Shown in pieces: positions 23,608-33,368 of a DNA stretch of 40,859 nucleotides. The notes under the pieces are model-generated. The model had not been told where the DNA came from. It searched no databases and saw only the letters and a program-made list of their open reading frames with translations. The stretch lies in NCBI GenBank assembly GCA_035499655.1, contig DATJYL010000213.1:1-40859 (forward strand). The letters run 5' to 3'. Source of the stretch: Pirellulales bacterium (GTDB lineage: Bacteria; Planctomycetota; Planctomycetia; Pirellulales; JADZDJ01). Made by a program: the position numbers and the translations under genes. The first letter of the stretch is position 1. Every line of letters starts with the position of its first letter.

Positions 23608-25485
23608 TCAAAAATCGCTCAGCGATTTGGGCGGCCAAGCGGCGCGAACTGCGTTCGTCACCGCCAAAATATCGATCACCTCTTGCAAAATGGCGCCGGC
23701 CACGGGAGGCAAATATCCCGCCGCCGCGATCACCATCGCCAAAATGCTGGCCGCCATGCCGCCCACGGCGCTTTGCAAGGCAATGCGGCGCATCCGGCGG
23801 CTGATGTGCAGGAATTCGTCGACCCGTTCCAGTGAGGTATCCATCACCACCGCGCCGCTGGCTTCGCCCGTGATTTCGTTGCCTGTGCCGAACGCCAGGC
23901 CCACGGTGGCCGCCAACAACGCGGGAGCATCGTTGATGCCGTCGCCCAAAAACAACGTGGGCGCAAGTTGAGTTTCCCGGCGAACAATGTTCACTTTGTC
24001 TTCCGGACTTTGCTCGGCATAAACGTCTATAATGCCCACCTGGTCGGCCAGATAACGCACTTCGCTTTCACGATCGCCGGAAACCAACAGCACTTTGTCA
24101 AAGTGATGCTTGGGAGCCAAGTGGTGAACGAACGAAATCCCCTCATGCCGCGGCTGATCGCGAAAACGATAAATGGCGGCATACTTCCCGTCGATCAACA
24201 CGGCGCATTCCAGCCCGCCGGCTAGCGGCGGCAATTGTGTAGCCAGCTCCGGTTGCGCGGCGAGTATTTTTTGGCGACTGGTAATTTGCACATTCCGCCC
24301 GGCCACGACACCTTGCAACCCGGCGCCGGGTTTTTCGTGAATTTCCGCCGCTTCGCACGGCGCCAGTCGTTGACGCTGCGCCTCCTGCACAATCGCCTCA
24401 GCCAGCGGATGTTTGGAATAACGCTCCAAAGTGGCGGCAAGGATCAATACTTCGTGGGCGGTGAAGGCGGGCGAAACAAGTTGCTCCGTCAGCCGCGGCT
24501 CGCCATACGTAAGCGTTCCAGTTTTATCGAAGATCACAGTTCTGCAAGTGTCGATTTGCTCCAGCACCGCCGGATCGCGCACGATGATGCCGCGCCGCGC
24601 AGCCAACGATATGCTCCCAATAATCGCTACCGGAATGGCAATTAACAAGGGACAAGGCGTGGCGACCACCAGCACCGCCAAAAAACGCACCGGCTGGCCC
24701 GTGATTGCCCAGGCCGCTACGGCAATCGCCACCGCCAGCGGCGTGTACAGCGCGCCCAATTGATCGGCCAGCCGGCGAATGCGCGGCCGCCGCTGTTCCG
24801 ATTCCTGCATCACGCGCATAATTTGCGCATAGCGCGAATCCACTGCCCGGCGTGTGGCGCGAATGACCAGCGCGGTTTCGCCATTGATCGAGCCCGACAG
24901 CACGGTCGAACCGGGAGTTTTCGACATGCGGTACGGCTCACCGGTAAGATACGATTCGTCCATCACGCCGTGCCCTTCCAGCACCTCGCCGTCAACCGGA
25001 CAAATCTCGTGCGGAAATACCACCAGCAAATCTCCAACCACGATACCATCCAGCGGCACGTCTTCCATTTGCGAATTGCGTCGCAAATGCGCCACCAGCG
25101 GCATCCGCTTGGCCAAAGCACGCAACACCCCCGCGGCGCTGCGGACCGCATAGCTCTCGATCGCCTCGCCGCCGGAAAGCATCAACACCACCAGGGTGCC
25201 CGCCAGGTATTCACCCAATAACACCGAAGTGACAATCGAAATCCCCGCCAGCAAATCAGAACCGAATTCGCGATGCAGCAACTTCACCAGCAATTCCACC
25301 ACAATCGGCACGCCTCCCAAGGCCAGGGCCACGTACAGCGGCCAAAGGGCGGCTCCCTGCCGGGAACCCAAGCAAAGCCAGAGCAGCAAATAGGCCCCAA
25401 TCGCGGTAATTGCCAGCGAGGCAATCAGAGGATATCGCCGCGTGTAAAGCTGTCGCATCCACGGGGGTCCGTCGGCCAAGGGCAT
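23608..25485 (-). CDS. Heavy-metal translocating P-type ATPase (TPC-motif, no N-terminal metal-binding domain)
   Basis: A 625-residue P1B-type ATPase that would export or import a transition metal ion across the inner membrane. It has paired N-terminal helices, the actuator motif TGEP (about residue 181), the transmembrane ion-site motif [11 protein letters not shown] (about 275-285), the phosphorylation site DKTGTLT (about 320), an HP dipeptide in SKHPLAEA, and the hinge [13 protein letters not shown] (about 512). There is no HMA/CxxC metal-binding domain at the N-terminus. The TPC replacing CPC makes copper specificity unlikely, and the TPC subgroup is poorly characterised, so the metal cannot be named. 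Confidence 0.88.
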   Translation of the reverse strand: MPLADGPPWMRQLYTRRYPLIASLAITAIGAYLLLWLCLGSRQGAALWPLYVALALGGVPIVVELLVKLLHREFGSDLLAGISIVTSVLLGEYLAGTLVVLMLSGGEAIESYAVRSAAGVLRALAKRMPLVAHLRRNSQMEDVPLDGIVVGDLLVVFPHEICPVDGEVLEGHGVMDESYLTGEPYRMSKTPGSTVLSGSINGETALVIRATRRAVDSRYAQIMRVMQESEQRRPRIRRLADQLGALYTPLAVAIAVAAWAITGQPVRFLAVLVVATPCPLLIAIPVAIIGSISLAARRGIIVRDPAVLEQIDTCRTVIFDKTGTLTYGEPRLTEQLVSPAFTAHEVLILAATLERYSKHPLAEAIVQEAQRQRLAPCEAAEIHEKPGAGLQGVVAGRNVQITSRQKILAAQPELATQLPPLAGGLECAVLIDGKYAAIYRFRDQPRHEGISFVHHLAPKHHFDKVLLVSGDRESEVRYLADQVGIIDVYAEQSPEDKVNIVRRETQLAPTLFLGDGINDAPALLAATVGLAFGTGNEITGEASGAVVMDTSLERVDEFLHISRRMRRIALQSAVGGMAASILAMVIAAAGYLPPVAGAILQEVIDILAVTNAVRAAWPPKSLSDF

Positions 25486-25829
25486 GCATCATCCTTGTCG
25501 AAATTCAAAAGCGAGGCATTTGATCAATGTCAAATTGAAATGCGGGCGTCTTCACACCAACCGGCTCATTCACGCTCTCGTAATGGTTTGCCCGTGTCTT
25601 TTCCAAACGAAATTGCTGCTGTTTTCAATTGTACGACGCGCAGCGATCCCATCGTTAAAGCGTTGTAAGTGATTGGAAAATCTACCTTTGTGCCTGCGAT
25701 GTCATGCAGCCGGCAGAATATAATGGATGACTCTCCCAAAAACAAACCAGAGCGATGGCAGTTCCGTCCCGGTTTATCCTTTCAGCCTCCAGCAAGACTC
25801 ATCCCCCTCACGGCAACATACTTTAACGC
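25486..25829. other. Intergenic region upstream of the ECF sigma gene
   Basis: About 340 bases between divergent genes. A perfect TATAAT occurs at 25719-25724, but no -35 box lies at the proper distance. No gene or strong hairpin is visible. Confidence 0.35.
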
Positions 25830-26411
25830 ATGACCAATACCCAGGCAGATGAGCAACCTGGCGCCACGCACCGGCCTCAGCCGCTCGACTGGTCGGCCTT
25901 GCTGGCACAGCACGAGCGCTGGTTGCGCACCGTCGTGTTTGCGCGCCTGGGGAACAGCGAAGGGGTGGATGAAGTATTGCAGGAAGTGGCGTTGGCGGCG
26001 GTTCGCCAGCAAGCCCCCTTAAACGATCCCGCCAAGGCCGCGCCTTGGTTGTACCGGTTAGGGGTTTTGCAGGCACTATTGTACCGCCGTCGGCACGGAC
26101 GCCAACGCAAGCTGATCGATCGATTTGTGCAGCGCTGGCCGCCGCCAGATCACGATGCCGGCTCCCCCGATCCACTTTCTTGGTTGCTGGCCGACGAACG
26201 CCATCGCTTGGTGCGCCAAGCGGTGGCCCGCCTGCAACCGCGCGATGCTGAAATCTTGTTGCTGAAATATACGGAAGATTGGAACTACCACCAATTGGCA
26301 GACCGTTTGGGGATTAGTCATTCCGCAGTGGAAACGCGGCTGCATCGGGCCCGGGCCCGGTTACGAAACGAATTGGTGGCCTTGAACGTGGTCGAAGTAA
26401 AAAGCGGTTGA
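25830..26411 (+). CDS. ECF-type RNA polymerase sigma factor
   Basis: A 193-residue extracytoplasmic-function sigma factor. Region 2 is HERWLRTVVFARLGNSEGVD and EVLQEVALAAVRQ. Region 4 is AVARLQPRDAEILLLKYTED, then the helix-turn-helix YHQLADRLGISHSAVETRLH and RARARL. The gene is followed 26 bases later by a membrane-anchored anti-sigma-like gene and then by a PDZ protein, giving a plausible signal-transduction operon. The absence of a clear housekeeping -35 upstream would fit autoregulation, which is inference. Confidence 0.9.
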   Translation: MTNTQADEQPGATHRPQPLDWSALLAQHERWLRTVVFARLGNSEGVDEVLQEVALAAVRQQAPLNDPAKAAPWLYRLGVLQALLYRRRHGRQRKLIDRFVQRWPPPDHDAGSPDPLSWLLADERHRLVRQAVARLQPRDAEILLLKYTEDWNYHQLADRLGISHSAVETRLHRARARLRNELVALNVVEVKSG

Positions 26412-26437
26412 TTTAAAAAGCGATAAAGGTGATTTCG

Positions 26438-27244
26438 ATGACTGATTCGCAAAATAGGTTGAACTTTGCCGACGACTCGCAGCGCTGGCTCGAGCGTTTC
26501 GCGGACGGCGAATTGAATGCCGAACAGCAGCGCCAATTATTATTGGCCCTCGATGCACAGCCCGACAGTTGGCGGCACTGCGCCCTGGCCTTCATTGAAG
26601 CGCAAACGTTGCGGAGCGAATTTCGCCATCTCACCATTGCAGATAATTCTGTCAGTGGTTCCGGTTCTACCGCGATTGTAGCGAATGCAAAGAGCGTCTT
26701 ACGTCCGCTGCCTCCGCTGGCATTTCGGTTGGGATGGTTCGTGCTGGCGGCCAGCGTGCTGGTGGCATTTACGCTCGGGCTGGCCGCTCGCGGCTGGTGG
26801 ATGAGCGGAACACTCTCGGAGCAAGCGCGAGACCTTGCCGGTACACAAGGCCCGCGATCAACATCCCCTGCAACGCAGACGCAGGTGGCCTTGGTCCAAA
26901 ATCCATCTTTGCCGCAAACCCCATCGACCGGCGACATCGCCAATTCAGCCGATTCCACTTCCACGGCCACTAGCAAATGGCAGGCGCTGAAAGTCACGCT
27001 GCCCACAGTCGACGGCGAACAAAGCGTGCAAGTGCCGCTGTTGATGGCCAGCGCCGACGAAGTGCAAACCATCTTGGCGAAACAGGAACCGGTCCTGTCC
27101 GACTCCGCCTTACAAACGCTGGAAAGCACCGGGCACGAAGTCGGACAACACCGGGCCTATTATCCCGTCCAATTGGCTGACGGGACGCAGGCCGTGTTGC
27201 CGATGGATTTTGTCGAAGTCCGTGACACGGGCGATTGGCAATGA
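26438..27244 (+). CDS. Membrane-anchored anti-sigma-like protein, 268 aa
   Basis: A protein with a cytoplasmic N-terminal helical part (RWLERFADGELNAEQQRQLL and then DSWRHCALAFIEAQTL), one membrane helix (FVLAASVLVAFTLGLAARGWW, about residues 92-112), and a periplasmic domain of about 150 residues that starts with a Ser/Thr-rich linker. 'FADGELNAEQ' is the usual start of anti-sigma factor N-terminal domains, although no ZAS H-x3-C-x2-C zinc site is seen. AAAGG at 26425-26429 supports the ATG at 26438 over the GTG at 26429. It most likely holds the ECF sigma factor at the membrane. Confidence 0.75.
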   Translation: MTDSQNRLNFADDSQRWLERFADGELNAEQQRQLLLALDAQPDSWRHCALAFIEAQTLRSEFRHLTIADNSVSGSGSTAIVANAKSVLRPLPPLAFRLGWFVLAASVLVAFTLGLAARGWWMSGTLSEQARDLAGTQGPRSTSPATQTQVALVQNPSLPQTPSTGDIANSADSTSTATSKWQALKVTLPTVDGEQSVQVPLLMASADEVQTILAKQEPVLSDSALQTLESTGHEVGQHRAYYPVQLADGTQAVLPMDFVEVRDTGDWQ

Positions 27245-27319
27245 ATTGGCAGCCGGCCAGGAAAGCAATTTGAAATTCATTCTTCGTAGACACATTTTGA
27301 ACAAAAAAGGAGTACTCCC

Positions 27320-28702
27320 ATGCAAAGCGATTTGTGGCAACGCCGCATCGGTTGGATCTGCCTGGCGGCAATCATTCTGTTTTCCGGCGCGCTGGCGCAA
27401 TCAAAACATGCCGCCGCCGATGACGCCGATCCTAATGCCCCGCCCGACGATGTCTCAAATTTAATCGCCCAAGCGCCGAACGATACCGTGCGACCCGCCC
27501 TGGATTGGCTGCGATATGCAGGTTCGCAGTTTGGCGATACCGGAAAATATTGGCTCGGCGTGGAGTGTAGAGAGGTGCAGCCGGAGCTTCGCGACCAGCT
27601 CAGCCTGAAAGACGACGAAGGATTAGTCGTCGTTCACGTTGCGGAAGACGGTCCGGCTAGCAAAGCGGGAATTAAACAACACGACGTCATTATTTCGGCC
27701 GGTGATGAAAAACTGAGTCATCCCGCCGATTTAGTGAAAGCCGTCAACGCTGCCGATGGCAAAGAATTGTCACTCAAGATTATTCGCGGCGGTAAAGAGC
27801 AAACCATAGCCGTGACGCCTGCAGAACGTCAGCAGGGTAGTGCACACATCATCGCCCGGCCTGGACCAGGTTTCATGTTCCCCGGCGGCGGCCCGCACGT
27901 TGATCTGCCCGACAACGTCACGGTCACGGTCGTCCATCACGGGAAAGAGCCAGGAAAAATCACCGTGACTCGCGGCGACGAAAAATGGGACCTGACCGAC
28001 CAAGAACTGAATAAATTACCCGACGATTTGCGCCCGCTCGTGGAACGGACAATTGGCGGTGGCCCCTGGGCGATGCAATTTCCAGGTGGTTTCAATATGC
28101 CCGGCATGCGCATCGAAGGTATGCCGATGGGCCCACCGGGAGCTAATCCGCCGCCCCGTGACGGCAACGGCCCGCCGCCACTTGGAGACATAAATGGTCC
28201 ACCGGGAGACGTAAATGGTCCACCGCCGCGTGACGGCAATGGCCCGCCGCGGCGCGATGGTAATCGGCCGCCCGACAATGGCGGCCCTCCGCCCCGTGAT
28301 GGAAATCCACCCCCCAGAGATGGAAATCCCAATGGCCCAAATGGGCCACGACCGCCGCAAGCTGGTCCTGATGGCCGGGGTGGACAGCGGCCGCAGATCA
28401 TGCCGCCCGGGCAGCTCGCGCCCGAGTTGATGCAGCGCCTCGACGAAATCCAGCGGCGTCTGGATTTGATCCAGCAAGACATCCAACGGCTCCGCGACGG
28501 CGGCGGCCCCATGCCAAGAATGCGTCCGCGGGACGGCGACAATGCAATGCCTCGCATGATGCCGCGCGGTCCGGATGATGGTCGCAATGGTCCGCCAGGT
28601 GGTCCGCCGCCAAACGATGGTAATCCACCGCCGCGCGACGGCAACCGTCAAGATCCGCCGCCAGATGGCCCGGGTCGCCAGCCCCCTCCGAACGATCAAT
28701 AG
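27320..28702 (+). CDS. Secreted PDZ-domain protein with Pro/Gly/Asn/Asp-rich low-complexity region
   Basis: A 460-residue exported protein. The signal peptide (IGWICLAAIILFSGALAQS) is followed by a PDZ domain at about residues 78-165 (YWLGVECREVQPELRDQLSL, GLVVVHVAEDGPASKAGIKQ, HDVIISAGDEKL) like those in DegP/HtrA. No protease domain with a His-Asp-Ser triad is present. Residues from about 270 to 360 are a biased repeat with units such as DGNGPPPRDGNGPP, then a short helical QRLDEIQRRLDLIQQDIQRL stretch, then more PPRDGN repeats. GGAG at 27309-27312 precedes the ATG. A role as a periplasmic sensor or ligand-binding partner of the anti-sigma protein is inference. Confidence 0.8.
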   Translation: MQSDLWQRRIGWICLAAIILFSGALAQSKHAAADDADPNAPPDDVSNLIAQAPNDTVRPALDWLRYAGSQFGDTGKYWLGVECREVQPELRDQLSLKDDEGLVVVHVAEDGPASKAGIKQHDVIISAGDEKLSHPADLVKAVNAADGKELSLKIIRGGKEQTIAVTPAERQQGSAHIIARPGPGFMFPGGGPHVDLPDNVTVTVVHHGKEPGKITVTRGDEKWDLTDQELNKLPDDLRPLVERTIGGGPWAMQFPGGFNMPGMRIEGMPMGPPGANPPPRDGNGPPPLGDINGPPGDVNGPPPRDGNGPPRRDGNRPPDNGGPPPRDGNPPPRDGNPNGPNGPRPPQAGPDGRGGQRPQIMPPGQLAPELMQRLDEIQRRLDLIQQDIQRLRDGGGPMPRMRPRDGDNAMPRMMPRGPDDGRNGPPGGPPPNDGNPPPRDGNRQDPPPDGPGRQPPPNDQ

Positions 28703-28727
28703 GCGGCGTCGCTGAATCGAACAAATA

Positions 28728-28763
28728 AAGCCCAGGGGTTGCAACCCCTGGGCTTATGTTTTT
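28728..28763. terminator. Strong intrinsic terminator
   Basis: A 13-base perfect inverted repeat, AAGCCCAGGGGTT (28728-28740) and AACCCCTGGGCTT (28743-28755), with a two-base centre, followed by ATGTTTTT on the plus strand and TTTATTTG on the minus strand. It separates the convergent PDZ and BBP7 genes, so it can serve both. Confidence 0.8.
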
Positions 28764-28810
28764 CCGGAAGCCCTCGCATTCAATCACTGAACGCTCGCCG
28801 CTGACAACGC

Positions 28811-30130
28811 TTACCAATAGGCTTCTAACCCCAGCGACAAGCCGTTGTAGAAAATCTGTCCATCGTTGCGAATGAACGGCGTGACTTCGGTCAGGAAAGA
28901 GGTAAAGGAAACTTCGTTCGGGGCCGATGCCAGGCCCCCAAGCTGCACCAAATCCCAGCCGGCGTGAAGCATTAAATGATCGTTGATGTCGTAGCCCGCC
29001 ACCAGGCTAAGCTCGCCCAAGAATGCAGCCGTTTGATTGTCGGCCTTGCCCCCGATGATAAACGGCGTGGAAGATTGGGAGGTGTCAATTCCGACCACGT
29101 GTGCAAAGCCATCGGCAAAGTTGCAATAAATTCCGGCGTCTCCCTTAACTCCCCAGTACCATCCTTCATGCACGTCGTAGCAATCGCCCCCCACTTGGAA
29201 TCCCAATAAATGATTTTTGGTATTCAGTTGGTAGTCGCCGCTAAACGTCGTTGGTGAAGCGGGAAAGGTGCCGCTAATCCAATTGAATTTCTCCTCCTCC
29301 GCGATGCCGCGCAGGCCCACAAAGAATGATTCGGTTCGCCCCTGCGAAAGGTGCCGCGACCAAAACCCGTCGGGACCCATCATCATTTGATCTCGGCCCG
29401 GACGATTGCGAACGCGGTAATCCAACTCCATGCTTTGCAGGTCGGAGCGATACGTGGTGGTGTAAGTGGCGGCGCTGCTGCCGGTAAATCCAGGGAAGGA
29501 AAGACCCAATGGCACAATCGCCAACGAGTTGCCTCCCTGCGCCGCAAGGCTATCGGTTCCTTCCCAATTGTTGAACCCTAAATAGGTGAACTCGATGCTG
29601 TGGTCTCGATTTTCGCTATCGCGATCAAGAATATAACCCAATGTGCCGCGGCCGCCAGCATCCAATGGCAACGCATGGCCCTGGGCATTCAAAAAATTTC
29701 CCGTTAGCTGACTGTTGGAATTCTCTTCCACACCCAGGATTTGCTTCGCTGGCCTGGTCCGATTCCAAATGACAAAATCAAAATCACCGTACCAACAGCC
29801 ATCGCGCCACCAATAGCCGGAGCTGGCAGGGTAAGCGCGCGGTTCAGGAGCCATGGCGTCTTCCGCGCTGCCGCCTTCGATGTGTTCCCCTTCGATGGCC
29901 AACTTCGACGATGTATCGCCAGATTGAGACGGAACGTCGCTCGGGTGTAAATCGGGCTGGGTTTCAAACAGCGATGTAGTGGGTTGCGCAATAGATATAC
30001 TGGGCTGCGCAATCATGGAAGATGGATTGCCAGGCTCGGGCAACACCTCTGGCGTTTGAGCGCGCAGCGACCCTGCCGCCATAAGTAGCGCTCCGGTGAC
30101 CGCCGTGAGATGCCAGGCCGAGAGTTTCAC
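28811..30130 (-). CDS. BBP7-family outer-membrane beta-barrel protein
   Basis: A 439-residue exported protein of the planctomycete BBP7 beta-barrel type. After the signal peptide (LTAVTGALLMAAGSLRAQ) comes a Pro/Ser/Thr-rich linker, then the barrel starting near YWWRDGCWYGDFDFVIWNRT, a recognisable start of this family. Next come strands with alternating hydrophobic residues, including SMELDYRVRNRPGRD and FFVGLRGIAEEEKFNW, and a C-terminal NDGQIFYNGLSLGLEAYW ending in an aromatic residue as barrel proteins do. The start is GTG at 30130, placed eight bases after GGAGG at 30139-30143. A further upstream GTG at 30145 is less well placed. Likely function: porin or structural barrel. Confidence 0.8.
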   Translation of the reverse strand: MKLSAWHLTAVTGALLMAAGSLRAQTPEVLPEPGNPSSMIAQPSISIAQPTTSLFETQPDLHPSDVPSQSGDTSSKLAIEGEHIEGGSAEDAMAPEPRAYPASSGYWWRDGCWYGDFDFVIWNRTRPAKQILGVEENSNSQLTGNFLNAQGHALPLDAGGRGTLGYILDRDSENRDHSIEFTYLGFNNWEGTDSLAAQGGNSLAIVPLGLSFPGFTGSSAATYTTTYRSDLQSMELDYRVRNRPGRDQMMMGPDGFWSRHLSQGRTESFFVGLRGIAEEEKFNWISGTFPASPTTFSGDYQLNTKNHLLGFQVGGDCYDVHEGWYWGVKGDAGIYCNFADGFAHVVGIDTSQSSTPFIIGGKADNQTAAFLGELSLVAGYDINDHLMLHAGWDLVQLGGLASAPNEVSFTSFLTEVTPFIRNDGQIFYNGLSLGLEAYW

Positions 30131-30453
30131 TCCACGATCCTCCACACCTTAGTTCCTGAACCAATGAACTTCGATTGGATGTTGCATATCCGGATACACC
30201 TCGATCCGGTTTTTCTTCCCCAAAGAATCGGATGCCGTACCACTTACGCCACAGGAATAGTCGTTGGAATCGGCAAAATTCTCAGTGTCTTCCTAAACTT
30301 TCCAGTTCCCCAAATCCACAAGCGGTTCCCGCACAACGGCTTAACGCTGGTAGCAGACTCGCCACCCGTCTGCTACCATTGCCGTTCCAGCTCGATACGA
30401 ACGGGCAAAAATTCCATCGCCGTCTCTTCACTTGTTGCTAACTTCCACGAGAT
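30131..30453. other. Intergenic region with hairpin
   Basis: A divergent spacer of about 320 bases. Apart from the inverted repeat at 30348-30378 no gene or promoter is convincing. Confidence 0.35.
30348..30378. repeat. Perfect 10-bp inverted repeat
   Basis: TGGTAGCAGA (30348-30357) pairs with TCTGCTACCA (30369-30378) around an 11-base loop. It lies 76 bases before the SEC-C gene. It is either an operator-like site or a copy of a dispersed planctomycete intergenic repeat. Confidence 0.45.
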
Positions 30454-32598
30454 ATGCCCATTGATCCTTACTCTCCGTGTCCCGGTGGCACCGGCAAAAA
30501 GGTGAAATTCTGCTGCCCCGATTTGGTGCAGGAGCTCGATAAGCTGCAGCGCATGCTGGAAGGGAATCAACCGATCGCTTGCCTGGATGCCGTTCGCAAA
30601 TTGGACGAAAAGTTTCCCGGCCGCGCCTGCTTGCAAAGCATGCGGGTATCGCTGGAAACTGCCGCGGGCGATGCCGCCGCCGCCGAGGTCACGCTGGCGT
30701 CCTTTCTTAAACAACATCCCGAAAATCCCGTGGCGCTGGCGGAACAATCGCTGCACGCCGCCTCGCAAGGCGATCCGCTGGCCGGCATTGCGTGGTTGCA
30801 ACGGTCCATTGAAGCCTGCGGGACCGAAATGCCGGCCCAGGTTTACGACGCCATCGGCGCGTTGGCTTTGGTGCTGCTGTCGGCAGGCCATGTTGTTCCG
30901 GCCCGGGCACACTTGCAATTGCAATTGGGTTTATCACAAGCGCGCGACGAACGGGCCGTTTCCGCGCTGCTGCAATTGGAAGGAGCACCCGGCGTTCATG
31001 TGCTGCTGAAAAGCACTCCGCCGTTTGAGCCCGCGCCTACGAACGTTGCCTGGGGCGCCGCGTTTCAAGCGGCACTGGGCGAGGCTCATCTCGGCCACTG
31101 GAAAAAAGCGGCCGAGCAATTCGCGGCGCTGACTGCACAAGCCCTGAAGTCGTCGGCTTTCTGGCGAAATTTGGCCACACTTCACGGCTTTTTGGGGAAC
31201 TATGCGGCGGCAGTCGAAGCCTTGCGTAAGTTATCGGCCTTGGAAACAAACGTCGATGACTCCGTGGAAGCCGAAGCAACAGCACAGTTGCTTTCCAAGG
31301 AAGAATCCGAGGGCCAGGTCGACGAAATCTCGCTCACGTACAACATTGCCAGCGCCGAGCTTGCCCAGGAAAAGTTTGCCGCCGATCGCCGCTTCGAACG
31401 GCTGCCGCTGGACGCTCGGCCGTGGACCGAGCAGAACGAGCCGCCGCCGCGCGCCGCCTTTTCGCTGCTGGATCGTCCGGCACTGGCCAGCGGAAAAGAC
31501 ATTACGCCCGATCAAATTCCCAATCAGCTGGGTCAATTGCTGTTGTTCGGCAAGCAGACCGATCGCGAAGCCCGATTGGAACTGCTCTTGTTTCGGCCGG
31601 AATTGCCCGCCGCCCAAAAACTGCTGCGCGAAAGCCTGGGCGAAGCGCTCGGCACGCCCACCTCGGAAACCGCGATTGGCCATTTGGGCCAGGTAGAACA
31701 CGCACTAAGTTGGCACTGGCGAATGCCTAACGATACGCCGGAAGACGTGCGGCTGAAGCTAGGGCTGGAACAGCGAACAGCTCTGGTGCTCAAGCGCTGG
31801 CCGCAATTGCCGCTGCCCCTGTTCGGCGGCCGCACGCCGCAGCAAGCTGCCGCCGAGCCGCAATATCGCACGCGCTTACTGGCGGCGATCTTGCTGCTGC
31901 AATTATCCGATGCAGACAGTTCGCCCGACACCTATAATCAACTCCGCCGTGAACTGAATTTCCCGGAACTTTTCGATTTGGATTCCGCCGGGCTCGATGT
32001 CAACCGACTTCCCTTGAACCGCCTGTGCCGGCTAAAGGCTGAATCGCTGACCGACGAGCAACTGCAGCAGGCGTTCAATCGGGCTGTCGTCGCGAATTTT
32101 GCTCTGGCCTTAAAACGCTTGGCTCCCGAAGTCGTCAAGCGGCCAAACATTCCGGTCCCCGAATTCAAACTTTCCGCTTATCGTTGGTTGGTTCGAGCGG
32201 CGGCGAATTCGACCGAGGCGCTCGGCATCATCGACAAAGCCCGAAAACTGGCGGAAGCGAACAAGCAATCGTCCGCCTCCTGGGATTTAATGGAGCTTTC
32301 GTTCCGCATTCAACGCGACGAAGGACCGGCGGTCATGCAACTCATCGACCACATTCAACGTCAGCACGCCCGCGAACCAGGCGTGGCGCAGGCGCTGGTG
32401 CAACTGCTGATGCAAACGGGCTTGATTACGCCCGATGGCCGGCTGGCCGTGGGCGCTGCGCCGCCGGCTGCCGCTGCGGCCGGGGCTGCCTCGCCGCTGG
32501 TGGTTCCCGGCGCCGCTGCCGAGCCAGGCAAATTGTGGACGCCCGACGCTCCGCAACCCGGCGGCGAAAAAAAATCTTCGCTGTGGCTGCCGGATTGA
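30454..32598 (+). CDS. 714-aa protein with degenerate SEC-C motif and TPR-like helices
   Basis: A soluble 714-residue protein. The first 25 residues carry a SEC-C-like zinc motif, YSPCPGGTGKKVKFCCPDLV. The canonical form is P-C-P-C-G-S-G-K-x-x-K-x-C-C, so the second cysteine is replaced by Gly, leaving three of four ligands. The rest is helical with TPR-like pairs (KKAAEQFAALTAQALKSSAF, FWRNLATLHGFLGNYAAAVE, ALRKLSALE), and the C-terminus is an Ala/Pro-rich tail. No family name can be given. The start ATG has a weak upstream purine tract. It stands alone. Confidence 0.8.
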   Translation: MPIDPYSPCPGGTGKKVKFCCPDLVQELDKLQRMLEGNQPIACLDAVRKLDEKFPGRACLQSMRVSLETAAGDAAAAEVTLASFLKQHPENPVALAEQSLHAASQGDPLAGIAWLQRSIEACGTEMPAQVYDAIGALALVLLSAGHVVPARAHLQLQLGLSQARDERAVSALLQLEGAPGVHVLLKSTPPFEPAPTNVAWGAAFQAALGEAHLGHWKKAAEQFAALTAQALKSSAFWRNLATLHGFLGNYAAAVEALRKLSALETNVDDSVEAEATAQLLSKEESEGQVDEISLTYNIASAELAQEKFAADRRFERLPLDARPWTEQNEPPPRAAFSLLDRPALASGKDITPDQIPNQLGQLLLFGKQTDREARLELLLFRPELPAAQKLLRESLGEALGTPTSETAIGHLGQVEHALSWHWRMPNDTPEDVRLKLGLEQRTALVLKRWPQLPLPLFGGRTPQQAAAEPQYRTRLLAAILLLQLSDADSSPDTYNQLRRELNFPELFDLDSAGLDVNRLPLNRLCRLKAESLTDEQLQQAFNRAVVANFALALKRLAPEVVKRPNIPVPEFKLSAYRWLVRAAANSTEALGIIDKARKLAEANKQSSASWDLMELSFRIQRDEGPAVMQLIDHIQRQHAREPGVAQALVQLLMQTGLITPDGRLAVGAAPPAAAAAGAASPLVVPGAAAEPGKLWTPDAPQPGGEKKSSLWLPD

Positions 32599-32739
32599 TG
32601 CACCAGCGCTGCCATCCGCTTGCGACTTTGCGGCACCGCACCGAACGCTTCGGTTTCGTTCAATTTCTCAAGCCGAAAGCTGACAGAGTTCTAACACCGC
32701 CTCGGGCGAGGAATGTGTATATTAGCACGCAATCCCCAC

Positions 32740-32794
32740 GCCCCGGTGTTGCTGCAGAACCTCCCCCCCGAGATGCAACAAGCAACACCGGGGC
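32740..32794 (+). repeat. 14-bp perfect inverted repeat, candidate structured RNA or attenuator
   Basis: GCCCCGGTGTTGCT (32740-32753) pairs perfectly with AGCAACACCGGGGC (32781-32794), with a C-rich 27-base loop. There is no T-run after the stem, so it is not a standard terminator. It lies about 140 bases past the SEC-C gene stop. Confidence 0.5.
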
Positions 32795-33368
32795 CTCTTC
32801 ATGCGCAGATAGCCCGTTGGGCAATTTTGCACGTCGCCGCAGGAAATCGATTTTTCGTGCGAAACTCGACTCGTTTTGCACGGCCGTTCCAAACCGCAAG
32901 CTGAAATTCTCGGCGTTCAGAACGTTATCACCGAGCAAAATTCTAAGAATTGGCTTTCATTTCTGATTCGCAGTTGCGCCGAGAAAACGTCGCAACCAGT
33001 AATCTGCTCTGACTTTGCATTGCAGAGAAAGCCCGGCGCAAAATTAACAGCGGCGAGGCGCGCACAGCGATCGTTTGCCTAGGTCAATAACCCGGGTCCA
33101 ATGCGAGCGGAATTAAATAAATTGCCAAGGATCGACAGACGGGACACAGAGTTCCGAAGAGAAATTTACTCGATCGGTGGCCTAAAAATCTCATCAATAT
33201 TTGGGCCACTCAGGCGTATGGACATGGACAGCGAATAGCCACGCGAGACGCTTTTTTCACCGCTGTTTGTTCTGAAGTGTCGCAGCGCTGCTGTCACAAT
33301 CGGGATTTGTCGTTGCGCCAACAATTCAAATCATCGGGGTAAGCATAACTTATGCGTCTTCCACAAGT

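Noticed and set aside
28140-28370. CRISPR-like or tandem-repeat array
   Set aside because: The repetition comes from coding low-complexity Pro/Gly/Asn/Asp codons; units vary in length and there are no spacers.
32184-32966. 260-residue frame overlapping the end of the SEC-C gene
   Set aside because: Starts inside a convincing gene and turns into Arg/Cys/Ser-rich sequence with no features.
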